From positions 496,001 to 560,000 of the forward strand of contig NZ_CP143545.1 of NCBI RefSeq assembly GCF_046237625.1: a stretch of 64,000 nt of DNA, read 5' to 3'. Position numbers and translations under genes: made by a program. The notes under the pieces are model-generated. The model did no database searches. It had not been told where the DNA came from and was given only the letters and a program-made list of their open reading frames with translations. Source of the DNA: Paraperibacillus esterisolvens. Its GTDB lineage: Bacteria; Bacillota; Bacilli; Bacillales; DSM-1321. The first letter of the stretch is position 1; the number at the start of each line of letters is the position of its first letter. Of the stretch, positions 59,352 through 64,000 are shown piece after piece.

Positions 59352-60611
59352 TTATGCTGTCGCCTTTTGTTTGCTCAGGGCAGCTTTTTCCTTGAGAGGA
59401 TTGAATTCTTTTTCTGACTTAGATACAACAACCGTTGCGACTCCATTGCCGATCAGGTTAGTGATGGCACGGGCTTCTGACATGAAACGGTCAACACCCA
59501 GGATCAGCGCCATTCCTTCTACAGGGATGGACGGGAATACAGCCAGTGTGGCCGCAAGTGTGACGAAGCCTGAGCCTGTAACGCCAGCCGCTCCTTTAGA
59601 GGTCAGCATAAGAACACCGAGGAGCGTAATCTGCTGCATCAAGCTCAAGTCCACGCCGTAGGCCTGTGCGATGAAAAGGGCTGCCATCGACAGGTAAATG
59701 GAGGTTCCATCAAGATTAAAGGAATATCCGGTTGGCAGCACCAGTCCTACTACCGGCTTTGAACAGCCGTAGTTTTCCAGCTTTTGCATCATTTTTGGCA
59801 GGGCCGCTTCTGATGAGGAAGTACCGATTACCAGCAGGATTTCCTCTTTAATGTACCTGATGAATTTGAAAATGTTAAAGCCGTAATACTTGGCGATGGC
59901 ACCGAGTACGAAAACGATGAACAACGCCATGGTGATGTAAACGGAAGCCATCAGCTTGCCCAGGAATAAGAGGGATCCAATTCCGAATTCCCCAATGGTA
60001 TAAGCCATCGCTCCAAAAGCTGCAAGAGGGGAGACTTTCATGATGATATTTACAATGCCGAAGAAAACATCGGCGATTCTTTCAAAAAATTCAATGACCG
60101 GCTTTCCAGTCTTGCCTAAATGGGCAAGGGAAATTCCGAACAGGACTGCAAGCAGCAGGACTGGCAGGAGCTGTCCGCCTGTGAACGCCCCCATGAAGCT
60201 GTCGGGGATGATGGATAGGAAGAAATCGATGAATCCGTGTGAGGTTTCCTCAGCGGCCTTGGTGTATTGAGTTATATCCCCTTTTCCAGCCTTGGCATCC
60301 ACACCGCTTCCTGCTTTGATTACGTTCGCGACTATGATGCCGATGGCAAGCGCGATGGTGGAAACGATTTCAAAATAAAGCAATGCCTTTCCGCCAATTT
60401 TGCCGACTTTCTTCAGATCACCCATACCGGCGATCCCTATGACGATTGTGAGGAAGATGATAGGTGCAATCACCATTTTTACTAATTTGATAAAGATATC
60501 AGCTATAACCTTCAGCTGAGAGCCAATATCGGGAAACAGGAAACCGACTGAAATACCGAGAATAATACCCAATATGACTTGTGTGGTTAGACTTCTAAAA
60601 TTAATCCTCAT
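59352..60611 (-). CDS. dicarboxylate/amino acid:cation symporter (DAACS)
   Basis: A 419-residue member of the glutamate/dicarboxylate symporter family (GltP/DctP type) with eight helices and two re-entrant loops. Landmarks are GTSSSEAALPKMMQKLENYG (loop 1), GYSFNLDGTSIYLSMAAL (helix 7, cation site) and SKGAAGVTGSGFVTLAATL (loop 2). Convergent to the two-component operon, which suggests a C4-dicarboxylate substrate (succinate, fumarate, malate); glutamate cannot be excluded. GGAGG precedes the ATG. A perfect cre site lies 24-37 bases upstream. Confidence 0.92.
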   Translation of the reverse strand: MRINFRSLTTQVILGIILGISVGFLFPDIGSQLKVIADIFIKLVKMVIAPIIFLTIVIGIAGMGDLKKVGKIGGKALLYFEIVSTIALAIGIIVANVIKAGSGVDAKAGKGDITQYTKAAEETSHGFIDFFLSIIPDSFMGAFTGGQLLPVLLLAVLFGISLAHLGKTGKPVIEFFERIADVFFGIVNIIMKVSPLAAFGAMAYTIGEFGIGSLLFLGKLMASVYITMALFIVFVLGAIAKYYGFNIFKFIRYIKEEILLVIGTSSSEAALPKMMQKLENYGCSKPVVGLVLPTGYSFNLDGTSIYLSMAALFIAQAYGVDLSLMQQITLLGVLMLTSKGAAGVTGSGFVTLAATLAVFPSIPVEGMALILGVDRFMSEARAITNLIGNGVATVVVSKSEKEFNPLKEKAALSKQKATA

Positions 60612-60634
60612 TGAATGACCTCCAATTTCATTTT

Positions 60635-60648
60635 TGTAAACGATTACA
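60635..60648 (-). promoter_or_regulatory. cre site (CcpA operator) of symporter gene
   Basis: TGTAAACGATTACA (and its complement) matches TGWAANCGNTNWCA at all defined positions, just upstream of the symporter start, so glucose repression of dicarboxylate uptake is expected. Confidence 0.72.
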
Positions 60649-60833
60649 TTTATCAGGTTAGGAATATATTAAAATTTTGTGAACATGATTGATAGTTAAT
60701 AAAACTTTAATAATCATTTTGAAATTAAAATAACCGAGAAATGGGGGACAGTCACCCATTTCATGATTATCTTCCAAAAGCATTCCGTGGGTCTGTATAA
60801 TGAATAGTATGGAAGATTCAGGAAGGGGCGGCG

Positions 60834-61146
60834 GTGATTGCATGGGTTAACGAGGCGGTCATTTCCTATATAAAGCACCATTGTTCGGAGCCGATTCGGC
60901 TGGAAGACCTTGCCGTAATGGCGAATTTCTCGAAATACCATTTTTCACGAATCTTTACTGCGGTTAGGGGAATTTCTCCTATGGCATTAGTTACCCGTAT
61001 GCGGCTTCAAAAGGCGGTATGGCTTCTGCTTGAGAGCGGACGACCGTCCCTGCCTGGAGTATTCCATGAACAATCCATTTGAAGATCCTGAGGGCAGGTG
61101 CAGGGTCGATTTATACATACCGGTTAGACCCAAAAATATGGAATAG
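60834..61146 (+). pseudogene. AraC-family regulator with large internal deletion
   Basis: The frame from GTG 60834 encodes an AraC-type double helix-turn-helix start (AWVNEAVISYIKHHCSEPIR, NFSKYHFSRIFTAVRGISP) but leaves the family sequence near 61040 and stops at 61080-61082. Another frame then reads PFEDPEGRCRVDLYIPVRP to 61146, which is the usual end of a GyrI-like effector domain. Most of the second helix-turn-helix and the effector domain, normally about 150 residues, are therefore missing. It is probably non-functional. The start has GGAAGGGG nearby. Confidence 0.6.
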
Positions 61147-61172
61147 CAAAAGAGAGGAGTGGAATAGGCGAG

Positions 61173-61736
61173 ATGAATATGGATGCCATCTTTAACAGCT
61201 TTCCTGTATTGAAATCGGACAGACTTCTTCTTAAAAAAGTGGAAGCAGTAGACCTGGATGATGTTTTTTCCATTTATGATAATGATAAGGTTTTTGAATA
61301 CTGCGGCATTATCCCGAAGCACAATAAAGCTTCAGTGGAAAAGATGATCGGCCATTTTGGACGGGATTTTGGGAAAAGAACCAGAATCAAATGGGGAATA
61401 TATACAGACAAAGGGCTGACCGGAATTATTGAGGCCATGGAATTCAATCAGAAAGTCAACATGGCGGTGATTGGTTATTTCCTTGCCGAAGCGCACTGGG
61501 GGAAAGGAATTGCCGGTGAGGCACTTGGCCTTGTCACCCGATTCTTATTCGAGGAGGGAGGTGTGAACCGGCTCCAGGCCGAGGTAATGCCCGGCAATCA
61601 TGCCTCGAAACAGGTGCTGCTGAAAAACGGATATATAATGGAGGGAACACTGCGCCAGGCTGCGCTATGGTCCGGCAAGGGAATCGTCGATCTTGAGATA
61701 TATGGCCTCCTGAGGGAGGATTTTTTTGCTGGATAA
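61173..61736 (+). CDS. GNAT N-acetyltransferase (RimJ/RimL-type)
   Basis: A 187-residue acetyltransferase of the Acetyltransf_3 group. SDRLLLKKVEAVDLDDVFSI starts the fold; the acetyl-CoA motif is LAEAHWGKGIAGEALGLVTR (Q/R-x-x-G-x-G/A form), and QAEVMPGNHASKQVLLKNGY is the RimJ/RimL motif B. AGAGGAG precedes the ATG. It may acetylate a ribosomal protein, peptide N-terminus or small molecule. It lies immediately after the AraC remnant. Confidence 0.9.
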   Translation: MNMDAIFNSFPVLKSDRLLLKKVEAVDLDDVFSIYDNDKVFEYCGIIPKHNKASVEKMIGHFGRDFGKRTRIKWGIYTDKGLTGIIEAMEFNQKVNMAVIGYFLAEAHWGKGIAGEALGLVTRFLFEEGGVNRLQAEVMPGNHASKQVLLKNGYIMEGTLRQAALWSGKGIVDLEIYGLLREDFFAG

Positions 61737-61863
61737 AGAGTAAAGGAAGGGCATTATCCATCCTAAAAATTTACATTCAATGTCTCCCTGTACTTTAAAG
61801 GTGATAAAATAAGTAAACAGAATGAACTAACTTTTATCTTAGAGAGACAGGTGAGCAGAATAT

Positions 61864-62678
61864 ATGTCAAAGAAAATCCAAGAGATCATTTCCAACGCAG
61901 AAATCATCCAGCGCTCTTTCACTGAGCCTACAAGCATTGTCGTGACAGACAGGGAACAGTATTTACTGCATCTGCCTGCGGCTTTTGATACCGCACATAT
62001 CCCGGCTGGCACGCTGGTTGCCGATATGACCAATCCGCTCATGCAGCAGGCGTTGAAAACCGGCGAAACCATCCGCACCGAGGTCGGCCCTGAACGGTTT
62101 TTAGTTCCTTTCAGCGCAGTATGGAATCCAATCAGTGAAAACAATGAGATTGCGGGCCTGCTGATTACTACAACGTCAACTGAGAAGCTTGATACATTAA
62201 GGAAAATGTCCTCAGAGCTTGCGGCTGCGGCTGAACAGATGGCGGCGACAACCGACCAGGTACTGGTGTCTCAAATGTGATAACCGATAGAATACAGAAC
62301 ATCTCAGCCGACTCAGAACATATCACCGAAGCGGTGGAAAATATGTACAAAGTGATCAAAACGGTCCTTGACCTGGCGAGCCAGTCTAATATCCTCGGCT
62401 TGAATGCTTCGAATGAAGCAGCAAGGGCCGGTGAATACGGAAGAGGCTTTGCTGTGGTAGCAAAAGAAATCAGCAGAATGGCAGCAGAGAGCAAAAAATC
62501 GGCTGTACATATCATGCAATTCCTTGAACAGGTAAAAGAGTCAATCGAACAGAACAATCAATCCATCCAGGAAATAGCTGGTTTCACACAGGAGCACTCT
62601 GCAAGCATCCAGGAATTGAACGGCTCCTTCAGTGTCATTTCCACCGCTGCTGAAGAACTGATGCAGACAGTCAAATAA
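61864..62678 (+). pseudogene. soluble chemotaxis-like transducer (MCP signal domain), frameshifted
   Basis: About 271 residues if repaired, with no membrane segment. The N-terminal part (about 1-105) is a small sensory domain (TEPTSIVVTDREQYLLHLPA), followed by coil ELAAAAEQMAATTDQVLVSQ where a TGA stops it at 62278-62280. The next frame continues ITDRIQNISADSEHITEAVE through the hairpin tip NEAARAGEYGRGFAVVAKEI to 62678. One A more in the AAA at 62273-62275 gives SQNVITDRIQ, one continuous coiled coil. The tip contacts CheA and CheW in intact family members. Confidence 0.82.
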
Positions 62679-62767
62679 ATGAATGAAGCCAGCACGAGGT
62701 TTACCTATGCTGGCTTTTGTCCATATAAGGCAATGTAAAACATAACTGGATAGTATGGGGTGGAAAA

Positions 62768-63496
62768 ATGAAGAATCATAGATTGGGAGCAATGGAAGCA
62801 GCAAAAAGCTTTATCTCTAAGCATTATCCCGAATGCCAGGGCGCCCTGCTTGCTGGAAGTGTGGTCAGGGGGGAGGCGACAGTGTCATCTGATTTGGATA
62901 TTGTCATTTTTGACAAAAACCTGCCTGGCCCATACCGGGAATCCTTAATCGAATTCGGCTGGCCGATCGAGGTCTTCGTGCATAACCTGGAATCTTATAA
63001 GCAATTTTTCAAAAGCGATTGCGAGAGAGCCAGACCTTCACTCCCAAGGATGACAGCAGAAGGGATTATCCTGAAGGATACAGGAATTCTTCATTCCATC
63101 AAGGAGGAAGCACAGGAGTTACTGGCAGCCGGCCCTGAAGCCTGGCCAGCAGAGATCATTAAGATGAAGCGGTATTTTATTACAGACGCCCTGGATGATT
63201 TTATCGGCTGCTCAGACAGGGAGGAAGGACTGTTCATCGCCGGGACACTCTCCGGACTTGCGAGTGAATTCATATTGCGGACAAACCGGAAATGGACCGG
63301 CACTTCGAAATGGACCATCCGGGCAATGAGACAGCATGATGAAGATTTCGCCCGCCAATTTGCATACGCTTTTGACAGTTACTACAGGACCGGCAGTAAG
63401 GAACAAGTCATTGGGATAGTGGATGAAATTCTCCACCCATTTGGGGGCAGGCTGTTTGAGGGATTTTCTCTGGGAAAGGGAGCAGAAGGAAGCTGA
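62768..63496 (+). CDS. nucleotidyltransferase-fold protein
   Basis: A 242-residue protein with a pol-beta-type nucleotidyltransferase core: LLAGSVVRGEATVSSDLDIV has the GS-x9-DxD metal site (about 31-50), with a third acidic residue expected in WPIEVFVHN. The C-terminal half is helical and may bind the substrate, as in aminoglycoside or lincosamide nucleotidyltransferases and their housekeeping relatives. The target is unknown; antibiotic resistance is not implied. GGGGTGG precedes the ATG. Confidence 0.85.
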   Translation: MKNHRLGAMEAAKSFISKHYPECQGALLAGSVVRGEATVSSDLDIVIFDKNLPGPYRESLIEFGWPIEVFVHNLESYKQFFKSDCERARPSLPRMTAEGIILKDTGILHSIKEEAQELLAAGPEAWPAEIIKMKRYFITDALDDFIGCSDREEGLFIAGTLSGLASEFILRTNRKWTGTSKWTIRAMRQHDEDFARQFAYAFDSYYRTGSKEQVIGIVDEILHPFGGRLFEGFSLGKGAEGS

Positions 63497-63673
63497 TAAA
63501 AAGATTTCCTAGAATGCATAAACAGCATCTGCAGGCTCTTGTTATATGAAAAAAATAATGAGCCGCATCCCATAAAATGGTATAATTTCGATGTGAAGCA
63601 TGGGCTTTCACCAGGGGAATATCATCATAGCCTCACGCGTCCTGAGTCAATAAAGCGAGGAGGAATGAATTGT

Positions 63674-64000
63674 ATGAAACTGGAACAGAAAGACAGTGAA
63701 TTGAAGGTTGAACGGATTCTGGACGCTCCGCGGGAACTTGTTTTCAGAGCATGGACGGAAAAAGAGCATTTTGAAAAGTGGTGGGGGCCAAAGGGCTTCA
63801 ACTTGAATGTGGTGAAAATGGAAGCTCAGCCGGAGGGATTATTCCTGGGCAGCCAGAAATCCCCGGAAGGACATGAGATGTGGGGGAAATTCGTGTACAA
63901 GGATGTCAACCGGCCCCAGCGGCTGGTGTATCTCAGTTCATTCTCCGACCCGGAAGGAAATACCATCCGTGCGCCATTCAGCGATACATGGCCGCTTGAG
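63674..64000 (+). CDS. SRPBCC (AHSA1-like) domain protein, 3' end outside window
   Basis: The first 109 residues of an SRPBCC/AHSA1-type protein: VERILDAPRELVFRAWTEKE, then HFEKWWGPKGFNLNVVKM. It parallels the complete gene at 42044. GAGGAGGA with nine-base spacing supports ATG 63674 rather than an ATG nine bases earlier. The frame is open to the window edge. Confidence 0.85.
   Translation, partial: MKLEQKDSELKVERILDAPRELVFRAWTEKEHFEKWWGPKGFNLNVVKMEAQPEGLFLGSQKSPEGHEMWGKFVYKDVNRPQRLVYLSSFSDPEGNTIRAPFSDTWPLE

Noticed and set aside
10031..62275. Programmed frameshifting as explanation for the five split genes
   Set aside because: The sites lack a common slippery heptamer, the directions differ, and four unrelated gene families are involved; errors or mutations in short homopolymers explain all cases more simply.

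Overview
The window looks like chromosomal DNA of a spore-forming Bacillaceae (Bacillus sensu lato, of the Cytobacillus/Mesobacillus kind). This is inferred from the gene families (YugN, DUF421/YetF, DUF2254, DUF4240, DUF1048, one RlmCD-type rRNA methyltransferase, MetNIQ, an app/dpp-ordered peptide transporter, CcpA-type cre sites) and from strong AGGAGG ribosome binding sites and many hairpin-plus-T terminators. No tRNA, rRNA, CRISPR array, prophage or intact insertion sequence was seen.

Layout. 0-8 kb: short housekeeping units (partial alpha/beta hydrolase, DUF2254 membrane protein, YugN, VOC, Nudix, two tiny proteins, RlmCD) and a membrane-anchored coiled-coil protein. 8.4-19.1 kb: a fructan operon with a perfect cre site, a sugar-binding lipoprotein, two permeases, a PfkB fructokinase, a GH32 beta-fructosidase and a GH91 inulin fructotransferase/DFA III hydrolase, followed by a YesM/YesN-type sensor and AraC-type response regulator. 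Every enzyme lacks a signal peptide, so the logic appears to be import of a fructo-oligosaccharide or difructose anhydride, cleavage inside the cell and phosphorylation of fructose. 19.3-22 kb: an S51 peptidase, a MazG-like pyrophosphohydrolase next to a truncated GIY-YIG protein, and an Ala/Pro/Lys-rich exported protein. 22.2-25.9 kb: a 1228-residue membrane protein joining GH18, polysaccharide deacetylase and GT2 domains. 26-33.5 kb: accessory genes (DUF4240, TerD-VWA, hydrolase, phosphotransferase, VOC, lipoprotein, zinc-ribbon protein). 33.6-36.5 kb: metNIQ and a Rid-family protein. 36.9-39.3 kb: two tandem secreted M14 carboxypeptidases. 39.4-45.5 kb: EamA, DUF1456, YgjP-like, SRPBCC, DUF1048, DUF421 and SelO genes. 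45.7-51.4 kb: a five-gene oligopeptide ABC operon followed by a decayed IS1182-type transposase tail. 51.8-56.4 kb: an AAA ATPase, a GyrI-like protein, a PPOX protein, MarR-TerC and an SDR. 56.6-60.6 kb: a DctS/DctR-type two-component system beside a dicarboxylate symporter with its own cre site. 60.8-64 kb: an AraC remnant, GNAT, a soluble chemotaxis-like transducer, a nucleotidyltransferase and a partial SRPBCC gene.

Two signals stand out. First, four intergenic arrays share a 12-nt core (TTACTCGCCGAA and close variants) spaced almost exactly 21 nt apart with unrelated 9-nt linkers; three arrays have seven units and one has three. Second, five otherwise healthy genes are broken by one base each in short homopolymer runs (permease, GH32, sensor kinase, AAA ATPase, transducer), which suggests either recent decay or assembly error; the three in the fructan cluster decide whether that pathway works.
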